From Comamonas piscis (GTDB lineage Bacteria > Pseudomonadota > Gammaproteobacteria > Burkholderiales > Burkholderiaceae_C), in the NCBI RefSeq assembly GCF_014109725.1, contig NZ_CP058554.1, forward strand, positions 3,348,001 through 3,412,000: a stretch of 64,000 nucleotides of DNA. Direction: 5' to 3'. The notes below the pieces were generated by a model. It was given only the letters and a program-made list of their open reading frames with translations, did not search any database and was not told the DNA's origin. Of this stretch, positions 19,685-28,065 are shown one piece after another (the stretch's first letter is position 1; each line of letters starts with the position of its first letter). The position numbers and the translations under genes were made by a program.

Positions 19685-21118
19685 ATGGGTGACCGCTCCA
19701 CGTCCATGCGCCAAAAAGCCTACGGGCTGCGCCAAACCCTCATCACCCTGGTGCTCAATATCCGCGATGCCGTGGTCTCCGGCGGCCCGCTGGTGATCCT
19801 GGCTGTGGCTTTGATCATCGGGGCCTACTGGTGGCTCAAGCCCAACCCGCCCTCGCAGGTCAAGCTGGCCACCGGCCCGGCCCAAAGCGCTTATGCCAGT
19901 TTTGGCGAGCAGTACCGCAGTACGCTGGCTAAAAACCGAATCCGGGTGGACCTGGTCGGCAGCGAGGGCTCCTTCGACAACCTGCAGCTGCTGCGCGAGG
20001 GCAAGGTCGATCTGGCCTTTGTGCAAGGCGGCACCGCCGAACTGACCGAGGACGACCAAGAGAGCCTGACCTCCCTCGGCGCGCTGTTTGTCGAACCCGT
20101 CTGGCTGTTCTACCGCACAGACTCTGCCCAGCGCCTGACCAAGCGCCCGCACCTGAACAGCCTCACCCAGCTGGCCGGTTGGCGCATCAATGTGGGAACC
20201 GCCGGCAGCGGCGTGCCCAACCTCTTCAACCAACTGCTGGAGGCCAACCACCTGGGCCTGGAAAAACTGCGGGTGACACACCTGACTGAGACCCCCGCCA
20301 CCGTCGAGTTTCTGGCCGGCAAGATCGATGCACTGGTGCTGGTCTCCGCACCCGAATCGCCGATGGTGCAAATGCTGCTGAAAACCCCAGGCGTGCAACT
20401 GATGGATTTTCCGCAAAACGAGGCCTATGGCCGCAAGTTCAAGTTCCTGAGCCCCGTCACCCTGCCGCGCGGCATTGTGGACCTCGCCGCCAACCTGCCG
20501 CCGCAAAACGTGCACCTGCTGGCATCCACCACCTCACTGCTCGCCCGCGATGACACCCACCCTGCCATCAAGCAGCTCTTTGCCCAGGCCTCGCAGGGCA
20601 TCCACAGCCAGGCAGGCTGGTTCAACCGGGCACGCGACTTTCCCAACACCCGCAGCAGCGAACTGGCCGTCGCCCCCGAGGGCGTACGCGCCATCAACGA
20701 GCCCGCTCCGCTGCTGCAGCGCTACCTGCCCTTCTGGATGGCCAACCTGGTCGAGCGCATGTGGCTGGTGCTGGGCGTCTTGCTGGCCTTTATGCTGCCG
20801 CTATCCCGCGTGGTGCCACCCCTCTACCAGTTCCGCGTGCGCTCCCGCGTCTTCAAGTGGTACGGCCAGCTGCGCGCGATCGAGCACGACATGGAGCAGC
20901 CGAACCCCGACCGTGCCAGCATCCAGGCCGAGCTGCTGGCGCTGAGCCGCAAGGTGGAGAAAATCACCGTGCCGCTGTCGTATGCGGATGAGTTGTATGC
21001 GCTGCGTAGCCATATTCATTGGGTCTTGCAGAAACTGGAGCAACAAGAGCACGGAGTTGGCGCAGCACACCCAAACAATGCAGAAAACACCGGTCACCAG
21101 GCAAATCCACATGCATAG
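19685..21118 (+). CDS. TAXI-family TRAP solute-binding protein with two membrane anchors
   Basis: 477 residues. Membrane segment about 33-52, then a periplasmic TAXI substrate-binding domain (about 58-340) with VKLATGPAQSAYASFGEQY, GSEGSFDNLQLLREGKVDLAFVQGG and RINVGTAGSGVPNLFNQLLEAN. A second membrane segment (about 358-380) and a cytoplasmic C-terminus with probable coiled coil (about 395-460) follow. Classic TAXI proteins are free and paired with a fused DctQM permease; this betaproteobacterial variant is tethered at both ends and has no permease beside it. It may thus sense or hand over ligand rather than feed a TRAP channel. Confidence 0.85.
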   Translation: MGDRSTSMRQKAYGLRQTLITLVLNIRDAVVSGGPLVILAVALIIGAYWWLKPNPPSQVKLATGPAQSAYASFGEQYRSTLAKNRIRVDLVGSEGSFDNLQLLREGKVDLAFVQGGTAELTEDDQESLTSLGALFVEPVWLFYRTDSAQRLTKRPHLNSLTQLAGWRINVGTAGSGVPNLFNQLLEANHLGLEKLRVTHLTETPATVEFLAGKIDALVLVSAPESPMVQMLLKTPGVQLMDFPQNEAYGRKFKFLSPVTLPRGIVDLAANLPPQNVHLLASTTSLLARDDTHPAIKQLFAQASQGIHSQAGWFNRARDFPNTRSSELAVAPEGVRAINEPAPLLQRYLPFWMANLVERMWLVLGVLLAFMLPLSRVVPPLYQFRVRSRVFKWYGQLRAIEHDMEQPNPDRASIQAELLALSRKVEKITVPLSYADELYALRSHIHWVLQKLEQQEHGVGAAHPNNAENTGHQANPHA

Positions 21119-21611
21119 AACTGTCGCCGCCGTTGCCCTTACCTTTGCCCTGCTCGCCGCCCACTCTGCTGCCAATGCATTTACCCCTTTCGCCCCAACG
21201 GAAAGCCAATGCGCCGCAATTTTCAAAGCAGCCGGAGATAAATACGCAGGCATGTGGCTGGGCAAAGATGGTAAATTGGTGATGGGCTTGGCATCACCGG
21301 TAGAGCTGGATCCAGAGATTCAGCAAATGCTGCATATCACATACGTCCGATACAGCATGGCGGAGCTGCAGAGGTTTCACAAGCAAGTGGTTATTAAAAA
21401 ATTTAACAACAACCAGTACATCGCCGGATCGCAGATTGACTACAAAATAAACCGCATGGTTATCACAGCCCAAAAAGAGAATTTATCTAAAGCAAAAGAG
21501 CTCTTCGAGAGCCAAGGCATCGATACAAGATTCGTTCGTTTTGAAGCTCAACATACCACTGTTACTTTTATGCCCCTTATGGATGATGGCAGCTGTAAAG
21601 GTCCAATGTAG
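21111..21611 (+). CDS. Small exported protein, weak similarity to S1 protease pro-domains
   Basis: 166 residues from the ATG at 21111, which overlaps the end of the TAXI gene by 8 bases and opens a signal peptide (VAAVALTFALLAAHSAANA). The mature part has a single Cys near its start and another near the end (DDGSCKGPM). The segments VRYSMAELQRFHKQVV and INRMVITAQKENLSKAKELF faintly resemble streptogrisin/alpha-lytic protease pro-domains, which act as folding chaperones or inhibitors; no protease domain follows. GC falls along the gene, marking entry to the AT-richer island. Function unknown. Confidence 0.6.
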   Translation: MHRTVAAVALTFALLAAHSAANAFTPFAPTESQCAAIFKAAGDKYAGMWLGKDGKLVMGLASPVELDPEIQQMLHITYVRYSMAELQRFHKQVVIKKFNNNQYIAGSQIDYKINRMVITAQKENLSKAKELFESQGIDTRFVRFEAQHTTVTFMPLMDDGSCKGPM

Positions 21612-21642
21612 TCCATCTTGGGGAGGACGATGATTTCTCATA

Positions 21643-21660
21643 CCGTGCAGCTTTGCACGG
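21643..21660. other. Small perfect hairpin after the exported protein gene
   Basis: CCGTGCA-GCTT-TGCACGG forms a 7-base stem with a 4-base loop, 32 bases after the stop. No T run follows, so it is not a standard terminator. It lies between convergent genes. Confidence 0.35.
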
Positions 21661-21689
21661 CGCCAATACAGTTGAGAAATTAATTAAGC

Positions 21690-22154
21690 TTACAAATGAT
21701 GTTTTTGAAAATACCCATCATTTATAGACAACAAGAATTTCTGAATATCTGAAATTGGCAGAACCCACTCTGATATTTGGCTGTATTCTTCGAAAGTACC
21801 TTCCATTCTATCGGGCATATACCTGTCTACCGTCATGGGCGAGATGAGAAATCGTCTATAACCATAACGAATAAATCTCTCTTGAAAATAAACAAAATCA
21901 CCCTCTCTGAATAAGGCCCAATAGGTAATTCCATAGCTAACAGATTCCGGCTGAATGCATGTGATAAGAGCACATCGACTGGAACGGGATGCCACAAGAA
22001 ATTCAAGCGCCTCCACCCATTGCCTTTTGTAGGCTTCAGGTGACCATCTGGTGGTCATGATAGGGACTACCTCCCGATGCGCGCCGATGTCTATTTCGTA
22101 GTGAAATCCATTTTCACACTTCGTATCTTTTGATATTTTGATGTTGAATGTCAT
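21690..22154 (-). CDS. Orphan CdiI-like contact-dependent inhibition immunity protein
   Basis: 154 residues. The pattern WSPEAYKRQWVEALEFLVAS, CALITCIQPESVSYGITYWA, LFREGDFVYFQERFI and the ending ISEWVLPISDIQKFLLS matches the CdiI N-domain immunity fold: an aromatic-rich strand, Y-x-RQW helix, ALIT strand, W-x-LYREGD-VYxQ strand and a C-terminal ISEW helix. Immunity proteins block the toxic tip of CdiA or related toxins. No cdiA, cdiB or toxin fragment lies beside it, so it is an orphan, kept perhaps to resist neighbours. Low GC and a position in an island with mobile-element debris suggest horizontal transfer. Confidence 0.65.
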   Translation of the reverse strand: MTFNIKISKDTKCENGFHYEIDIGAHREVVPIMTTRWSPEAYKRQWVEALEFLVASRSSRCALITCIQPESVSYGITYWALFREGDFVYFQERFIRYGYRRFLISPMTVDRYMPDRMEGTFEEYSQISEWVLPISDIQKFLLSINDGYFQKHHL

Positions 22155-22249
22155 CCGACTACTCAGTCGCCTGCAAATCCACTGAATTAAGAAACACTGA
22201 ATGGATAACCGCTGGTATAGCCATATCTGGGCGGTTTTACAGATAATTC

Positions 22250-22735
22250 AAGCCGCACCTGCAGATTTTTGCCCTTCTGGGGCATCTGCAAACGTACGCA
22301 TACCTAGACTCCCAGCAGCAGTTTTCATACCAGCTACAGAATGGCCAGCGCAAACTATCGCTTGGAGATTTTAGCCGCTCGCATTTGTAGTGGAGCTGAG
22401 CGCTACTAAAGTCAAAGCGGCATTGACCAAGGTGCCGTTTCGTAAGCGCAGATTCTTGTCGCCAGGATGGCATTGACCAGTGCGAGAATCTGCAAGCCTA
22501 GTTATTTGATTTTCAAGAGGTGCCTGAAGCGCTAGATGGTGCTCTCATCGGGCATGGTGCTGATGCTCGGATCAAGCTTGGCAAAGACGGAGATGTCATA
22601 AAGCGATTTTCCCACAGTGAGGCCAGAGAGGTTGAGCCACTGCAGCAGCAGAGTGACACGTAGCATGGACTGGGCTGCAAATGCAGACCTGCCAGTGGTA
22701 TTGGGGGCCAGTGGCTTTGGGGGCCAGTGAGTTTG
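22250..22735 (-). pseudogene. Decayed IS5-family transposase fragment
   Basis: On the minus strand, MLRVTLLLQWLNLSGLTVGK, SLYDISVFAKLD and MPDESTI match the N-terminal part of IS5-family transposases. After an in-frame stop, RFRHLLKIK follows; after another stop, LGLQILALVNAILATR; and in a shifted frame LRLRNGTLVNAALTLVALSS with TTNASG. At least two stops and one frameshift interrupt it, the first ~50 residues are missing beside the MITE at 22750, and the catalytic C-terminal half is gone. It cannot encode active transposase. It may be the decayed source of the MITE ends. Confidence 0.75.
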
Positions 22736-22749
22736 GCAGAGTTTCCTTA

Positions 22750-22911
22750 GGGACCTTCTGCAAAACTCCCTGCCGTGGTCTGAACGCGGTCTCGGGCGAT
22801 CCGCTGCGTTGTCTTCCTTGTAAATAGCTAAGGCTCGACTGGAAAAGACGCCTTTGCGGCTCATCCCTATCCGCGCCCATCCCCTTTGGAGAGGGTTTTG
22901 CAGAGCATCCC
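22750..22911. mobile_element. MITE copy A (about 162 bp)
   Basis: Terminal inverted repeats GGGACCTTCTGCAAAAC (left) and GGGATGCTCTGCAAAAC (right, reverse complement) are flanked on both sides by TA, as expected for target duplication of the IS427 group of IS5. No transposase gene is inside. The body is about 85-90 percent identical by eye to the reverse complement of 25704-25862. It abuts the truncated transposase relic. Confidence 0.8.
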
Positions 22912-22948
22912 TAGCGCGATAATATGCTTCGGATGAGTATTCACTATT

Positions 22949-24910
22949 TCATTTCTGCTTAAACCTCAGCAGAATAATTACCCCAAAAATCAGGGAAAGC
23001 ATAGTAATCATCCATTTATTCAATGTGGGCACGCTTGTGATCACAGGTGTTTTATTAATTGAAGCCGCATAGGGAATGGAATTATTTTCTAATTCTGGAT
23101 CTGGAGTTGCGCTGCCAGCAGTTATGGTTGCCGCAATAGAACCAGCAGCGGGAGCTACGAAGCTGACGTTGCAAGAGATCGCGCTGGATACAGTTAGTGG
23201 CGTAGCAGTGGGAACCGTTGGTGTACAGCTAGTCGTTGCACCAGCTGGAAGTCCAGAAATCCCACATGTTGCAGACTCCGCTGCACTGGGTCCCGCATTC
23301 AGGCAAGCAATGCTGCCAGTTACAGTCTGCCCCTCGACAACAGCATTAGGCAGCGAAGCGCTCGCTTGCATATCTGCAGCGGGCGCGATCGCTGCGTGAT
23401 AGGAGACTGCATTGTTTGCTAGAAGCGGATCAGGAGTTGCGCTGCTTGCAGTAATGGTTGACGCAATGGAGCCAGCAGCGGGAGCTACAAAGCTGACGTT
23501 GCAAGAGATCGCGCTAGATGCAGCTAGTGGGGCAGCCGTGGGAACGGTGGGTCTACAACTGGTCATTGCACCGGTTGGAAGACCAGAAATTCCACATGTT
23601 GCGGACTCTGCTGCACCAGGCCCCGCATTCAGGCAAGCAATGGTGCCAGTAACGGTTTGCCCAGCGCTGACTTGGGTAGGCAGCGAAGAACCTGCCTGCA
23701 TGTCGGCAGAAGGTGTCACTTCTAATCTATTCGTGGTATCTGGAAGTGGTGGATTGATAAATTCGTACTCGCTAATATTATCTTGGTTATTCAAATAAAT
23801 GCCAGCAGCAGCTGCTATTACAGGCACTGTAATGGTGCATGATGCCATACGATTAGATAAGCTGCTTGTAACCGAAATAGAATCAGCTCCTATGGGTGCT
23901 GAAATACTTGTCGACGCTGCGGGGCAGGTAGTGGTCGGAGCACCTGAAACTGTGAGACCTGAGGAGAGTGAATCCGTGAAAGACCAAGCTTCCTTTGCTA
24001 GAAGATCGCTGGTGTTGGTTATTGTGAAGACTATGCTGGAGGAATTCCCCAACTCTACCAACGGTGGATCAAATCCTTTGTCAAGTTGAGGAGTAGCATC
24101 CAAAATTTGCGCATTATCGAATGCAAAATCATTTCCATCCCCAGATCCCTGAGTATTACGGATAATATACCCGACTGAACTTCCTGTAAATTTAAAGGCT
24201 GCTGGAGAATTTAAAATTCCTGCTATTGCAGAACCAGCTAAATTATTTCCTTGAGCGCTAAATGGCACACGAGAACCATTAGTGCAGGCATCCACAACAT
24301 TACGAGAAATATCTATCTCTAAACCATTCTGATCAATAAATGAAAATCGCAATAATGGATGCCCAGCGTGACAGTTAATTACAGCCGTGTCTATTGACGT
24401 TATGATAAATCGTTTGCTGGCGACCAAGGGGATATTTCTATCCGTTCTAAAAATTATTAAATCAGGACCTGGACTCCCAACTGTAAATGCAGTCACCGCA
24501 TAATTATTGCGAGAAGTATTGTTTATATCCTGGCCTCTCAAAACTCCTAGCGCTTGACTTAACTGCTGTGAGGAGTTCCAACTACTCTTAATACCTGCAC
24601 AGGCAGCTATTCCTATGGCTGAATCAGGATTTTGATTGAATGCGGCCAAAATTCCATTGCACATGTTCGAAGACATGGTCCAAGGCGGATCTGCCGTGTA
24701 AGCCTGATTCGCAGGGTTCAAGCCCTGATAGACAAGCAAATCAGTGACATTTGACGTTGGCGTCGGAGTCGGTAAATTTTGGAAATCCTCATGCCATACC
24801 ACCAACGGATCAGCCGGCACGCCTGGAGCCGCCAAAGCCGGAAAGCTATGAATACAGCCAACTGAAATAAAAAAAGGAGAGATAATAAATTTAATGCAAT
24901 TACTTATCAT
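22949..24910 (-). CDS. Exported DUF11-repeat surface protein with IPTL-CTERM-like sorting tail
   Basis: 653 residues. Signal peptide (about 1-27, ending ALA). A unique region of about 380 residues rich in Asn, Ser and Thr follows. Then come two tandem DUF11-type repeats of about 100 residues each, beginning ADMQAGSSLP and ADMQASASLP and sharing GTIACLNAGPGAAESATCGI; they are nearly identical, with paired Cys. The end is VPTLNKW, a hydrophobic helix and RFKQK, matching the IPTL-CTERM sorting signal (proposed exosortase H substrate). It should be anchored at, or exported to, the cell surface. GC is well below the flanks, and two inverted MITEs bracket it. Confidence 0.82.
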   Translation of the reverse strand: MISNCIKFIISPFFISVGCIHSFPALAAPGVPADPLVVWHEDFQNLPTPTPTSNVTDLLVYQGLNPANQAYTADPPWTMSSNMCNGILAAFNQNPDSAIGIAACAGIKSSWNSSQQLSQALGVLRGQDINNTSRNNYAVTAFTVGSPGPDLIIFRTDRNIPLVASKRFIITSIDTAVINCHAGHPLLRFSFIDQNGLEIDISRNVVDACTNGSRVPFSAQGNNLAGSAIAGILNSPAAFKFTGSSVGYIIRNTQGSGDGNDFAFDNAQILDATPQLDKGFDPPLVELGNSSSIVFTITNTSDLLAKEAWSFTDSLSSGLTVSGAPTTTCPAASTSISAPIGADSISVTSSLSNRMASCTITVPVIAAAAGIYLNNQDNISEYEFINPPLPDTTNRLEVTPSADMQAGSSLPTQVSAGQTVTGTIACLNAGPGAAESATCGISGLPTGAMTSCRPTVPTAAPLAASSAISCNVSFVAPAAGSIASTITASSATPDPLLANNAVSYHAAIAPAADMQASASLPNAVVEGQTVTGSIACLNAGPSAAESATCGISGLPAGATTSCTPTVPTATPLTVSSAISCNVSFVAPAAGSIAATITAGSATPDPELENNSIPYAASINKTPVITSVPTLNKWMITMLSLIFGVIILLRFKQK

Positions 24911-25703
24911 ATAACCCTTTCGTGCGCCTATTAAAAAATGTAAAGCTGATTGAGTGAGGCTTATACCGGACTAGTTAAAGTGTAAAGAATTTTCTTGGTT
25001 GAAGATAGCTTTTTGGGGATCACAGCTGTTTACCCTGCCCCCGTAAAATTGAAGTGCAACACCAGAATCGCAGTTGACTCGCACAGCAGGCATGAATTTC
25101 CCCAATGGCAGCGGGAGGCGATGTCTCCAGCCTCACTAATAATTCGACTTCACACCGACAAAAACTTTTTATAGCTTCATCTCAGCCATACGATCCGTAA
25201 TTTAATATCATTTTTAATCACAGTCAAATCTTCAATAATCATTAGTTGTGATTATTATCAAATAAAGAGATAAAATACTGACACCAACTTACAATCGGAA
25301 TTCAAAAACACCCAATTAGGTTATCAACTGAAAAAATTCGGGAGATAAATTTTACCCTGCTGCGCCACCTCTCTTTGACCTGATGCTTACCCAGTCGTAA
25401 AGGGCATATATGTTCTAGTTCACCTGTGCTTGGTGACTGCCAGGCATGATTCTTTTAGCAACCAGGGTTTACTATCCAAGCCTTTACTAACACCTCGGAC
25501 CCCGCAAAAATCGCGGTGCATGCGACTCAAACATGGCTGCCACCAGGCATCAGCTAGCCCAATTTGTGACATCCCTGCTTGCTCCCCATAGGTCATAAAC
25601 AGAGCGTCATCCCTCATTGACCCCATATTCGTATCAAGCGGTGACCAAATTAGTTCACTTGCGGGTGTACAGGCGGCTGAAATACGCGCTCGCGCAGCAT
25701 TTA
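24911..25703. other. AT-rich gene-free stretch upstream of the DUF11 gene
   Basis: About 790 bases without a supported gene. The promoter of the DUF11 protein should lie at its left end. A dyad AATAATCA-7nt-TGATTATT is at 25234-25256. A 113-codon open frame on the minus strand (25420-25761) runs into the MITE, has no recognisable domain and is probably non-coding. Confidence 0.45.
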
Positions 25704-25862
25704 GGGATCCTCTGCAGAACCCTCGCCAAGCGGGATGGATGCGGATCGGGATGAGACGCAAGGCGTCTTTTGCAGTCGAGCCGTAGCTATTGACAAGGAA
25801 GACAACGCAGCGGATCGCCCGAGACCGCGTTCAGACCATGGCAGGGGTTCTGCAGAGGATCC
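25704..25862. mobile_element. MITE copy B (about 159 bp), inverted relative to copy A
   Basis: Begins TA-GGGATCCTCTGCAGAACC and ends with the reverse complement of GGATCCTCTGCAGAACC, giving ~20-base terminal repeats. The right-hand TA has been lost to mutation. The interior aligns over its full length with the reverse complement of copy A, including the stretch around GTCTGAACGCGGTCTCGGG. Copies A and B enclose 2.8 kb with one gene. Confidence 0.8.
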
Positions 25863-26319
25863 ACAGCCAACCTCAGGCCCGCAAGACCCTCGGGCCACCT
25901 ATCAGGCTTGCGCCTCCAGTCATTGCGCACTGACTTATTTGCACCCCAGTCGCCCCCAAACAACGCCCCCCGCCCCCCTCTCACACCACCTAGGGAGAAC
26001 CCGCGCTGTTCTTGACTTACAGCAAGCTCTGTTCACACTCTACGCAACACAATCGGCTCAAGCTCTTGGCAAAGCGGGCCCGACGCACCGTGCTGCAGCC
26101 AGGATCGAAGACTCTTGGCTTTGCGGAAATTTCTGCTTTGTCTATGTTTCTAAAGCCTTTGATGCTCTGAATTTCGTAGCAATTTACGCATCAACGCTGG
26201 CAGACCAGTGCAACGCCTTCGACCCGCGTAGTTCGTATCAGCTATTCGATAAATTGAATTAATGAGTATCTTGGAGATACAATACTTTCAAGAATTTCTG
26301 AAAACTAAAAACTTTTCTC
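25863..26319 (+). other. Gene-free region before cydD
   Basis: 457 bases without a convincing gene; an open frame running out of the MITE (25735-26262) has no domain or ribosome site. It ends in an AT-rich promoter-like stretch with the operator-like dyad at 26266-26280. A half-matched FNR-like sequence (TTGACTTACAGCAA near 26012) was seen but is not convincing. Confidence 0.4.
26266..26280. promoter_or_regulatory. Palindrome upstream of the cyd operon
   Basis: GTATCT-TGG-AGATAC is a perfect 6-base inverted repeat, 40 bases before the cydD ATG. It lies where a repressor of the operon could act. A second imperfect dyad TTTCA-8nt-TGAAA follows at about 26287-26304. The protein that binds is unknown. 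Confidence 0.4.
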
Positions 26320-28065
26320 ATGCCATCCACCCGCGCCAACCCTTCCGCCAGCAGCCCTGCTGTGGCAACGCGCCCCTCTGCACAGGGTGCGTGGTGGCAG
26401 GTGGTGGCGGCCTTGTTATGGCTGCCGCAGGCGGCGGTGATTGCCTGGGGAATTGAAGCGATTCACCAGCAAGCGGCTTGGTCGACACTGGCCAAGGCTT
26501 GCGCCCTGTTCCTGGCGCTGGGCTTGCTGCGGGCGCTGATCGATGGCTATGGGATACGGCGCGCTTTTGCGGCGGCGCGTGCCCATACGCAGCAGCTGCG
26601 GCTGCTGGCATTGCAGGCATTGGCACAGCACTCACCTCTGCATCCACAGCGCCCATCGGCCGGGCTGGCGGCCAGTGTGCTTAACGAGCAGGCTGACCAC
26701 ATCACGCCCTACTTTGCCCGTTACACGACGGCGCGCACCAAGGTCATGGTGGTGCCGCTGGTCATTCTGGTTTGTGTGTTCAGCTTCTCTTGGGTCGCCG
26801 GGTTGGTGCTGCTGGTGGCAGCGCCTTTGATCCCGATCTTTATGGCGCTGGTGGGCTGGCGGGCTGAGGCGGCCAGCAAAAAGCATTTGCAGGATGTCGG
26901 CAACCTGAACCAGTTTTTGCTCGATCGCCTGCAAGGCTTGGCCAGTATTCGCGGGCTGGGTGCCGTCTCGCAAGTTGCGCAGCAGCTGGCCAGCACGGCG
27001 GACCAGTTGCGTGCTAACACCATGGCGGTACTCAAGATTGCCTTTCTGTCGTCTGCCGTGCTGGAGCTGTTTTCTGCGCTGGGCGTGGCCCTCGTTGCGG
27101 TGTATGTCGGTTTTCACCTGCTGGGGCAGATCCCATTTGGCAGCTGGGGCGGCACTTTGGGATTGGCGCAGGCGATGTTTGTACTGCTGCTGTCCCCCGC
27201 GTTTTTTGAGCCGCTGCGCGAGCTGTCTGCCGTGTGGCATGACAAGGCAGCGGGCGTGGCCGCTGAGCAGGCGCTGCTCGCGCTGCAGCAGCCGGGGCCA
27301 CAACTGGTGGGCGCTGGCGATGGTCACCCAGACAGCGCTGCCAACGCCAACACAGCGGCTGCACTGGCCATTGACGGCATTAGCTTTCAGTACAGCGCCG
27401 ATAGCCCCCTGGTCATCAGCGCCTTGAGCGCCACGATTGAACCCGGCGAGCGCGTTGCGCTGTGGGGCGAAAGCGGCAGCGGCAAATCGACGGTGATGGC
27501 GCTAATCGCTGGTCTGGCTGCCCCCAGCGCTGGCAGCATTCACATCGATGGCCAACCCATGGATGCAGCGCATGCCGACTGCCTGCGCAGCGGCATGGCC
27601 TGGGTGGCACAAAAGCCCCATGTACTGGCCGCCAGCCTGGTGGACAACATCCGCTTGGGCCGCGATATCGATGACGACGCGCTACAACAAGCCGTGCGGA
27701 GCGCGGCGCTGGGCCCGGTGCTGGCACTGCGTGGCAACACGGTCGTGGGCGACGGCGGCCTGGGCCTGTCGGGTGGCGAGGCCCTGCGGCTGACCCTGGC
27801 ACGCGCGGCCGCCACCCCCGGTTGCCGGCTGATCCTGGCCGATGAACCCACCGCGCATTTGGATGCCGAGACGGCAGCCTTTGTGCGCCAGGGCCTGCTG
27901 GACTTGGCAGCTCGCGGTGCGACCTTGGTAGTAGCGACCCATGATCCGCTGTTGGCCGCCTGCATGGACCGGCTGCTGTCGCTCGATGGCAGCCAACCGA
28001 CAGACCGGACCAGCGATGCAAACACGGTTGCCAACAGCACCATCGCAGCAGGGAGCCTTGCATGA
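26320..28065 (+). CDS. cydD: Thiol reductant ABC exporter subunit CydD
   Basis: 581 residues. Six-helix membrane domain (about 25-320), then an ABC domain with Walker A WGESGSGKSTV, the ABC signature LSGGEALRLTLARA and Walker B LILADEPTAHLD. With CydC it forms the heterodimeric inner-membrane exporter of glutathione and cysteine needed to mature cytochrome bd and periplasmic haem proteins. Its stop overlaps the cydC start by 4 bases. No clear ribosome site precedes the ATG, so an alternative nearby start remains possible. First gene of cydDCABX. Confidence 0.93.
   Translation: MPSTRANPSASSPAVATRPSAQGAWWQVVAALLWLPQAAVIAWGIEAIHQQAAWSTLAKACALFLALGLLRALIDGYGIRRAFAAARAHTQQLRLLALQALAQHSPLHPQRPSAGLAASVLNEQADHITPYFARYTTARTKVMVVPLVILVCVFSFSWVAGLVLLVAAPLIPIFMALVGWRAEAASKKHLQDVGNLNQFLLDRLQGLASIRGLGAVSQVAQQLASTADQLRANTMAVLKIAFLSSAVLELFSALGVALVAVYVGFHLLGQIPFGSWGGTLGLAQAMFVLLLSPAFFEPLRELSAVWHDKAAGVAAEQALLALQQPGPQLVGAGDGHPDSAANANTAAALAIDGISFQYSADSPLVISALSATIEPGERVALWGESGSGKSTVMALIAGLAAPSAGSIHIDGQPMDAAHADCLRSGMAWVAQKPHVLAASLVDNIRLGRDIDDDALQQAVRSAALGPVLALRGNTVVGDGGLGLSGGEALRLTLARAAATPGCRLILADEPTAHLDAETAAFVRQGLLDLAARGATLVVATHDPLLAACMDRLLSLDGSQPTDRTSDANTVANSTIAAGSLA

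Noticed and set aside
25420..25761. 113-codon minus-strand frame before the DUF11 gene
   Set aside because: Begins inside the MITE, with no domain or codon signal; may be debris but not supportable as a gene.
26011..26025. FNR/Anr box upstream of cydD
   Set aside because: Only TTGA and CAA match; the AT core of TTGAT-N4-ATCAA is missing.
25735..26262. 175-codon plus-strand frame running out of MITE copy B
   Set aside because: Its N-terminus is MITE sequence, composition is not protein-like and no ribosome site exists.
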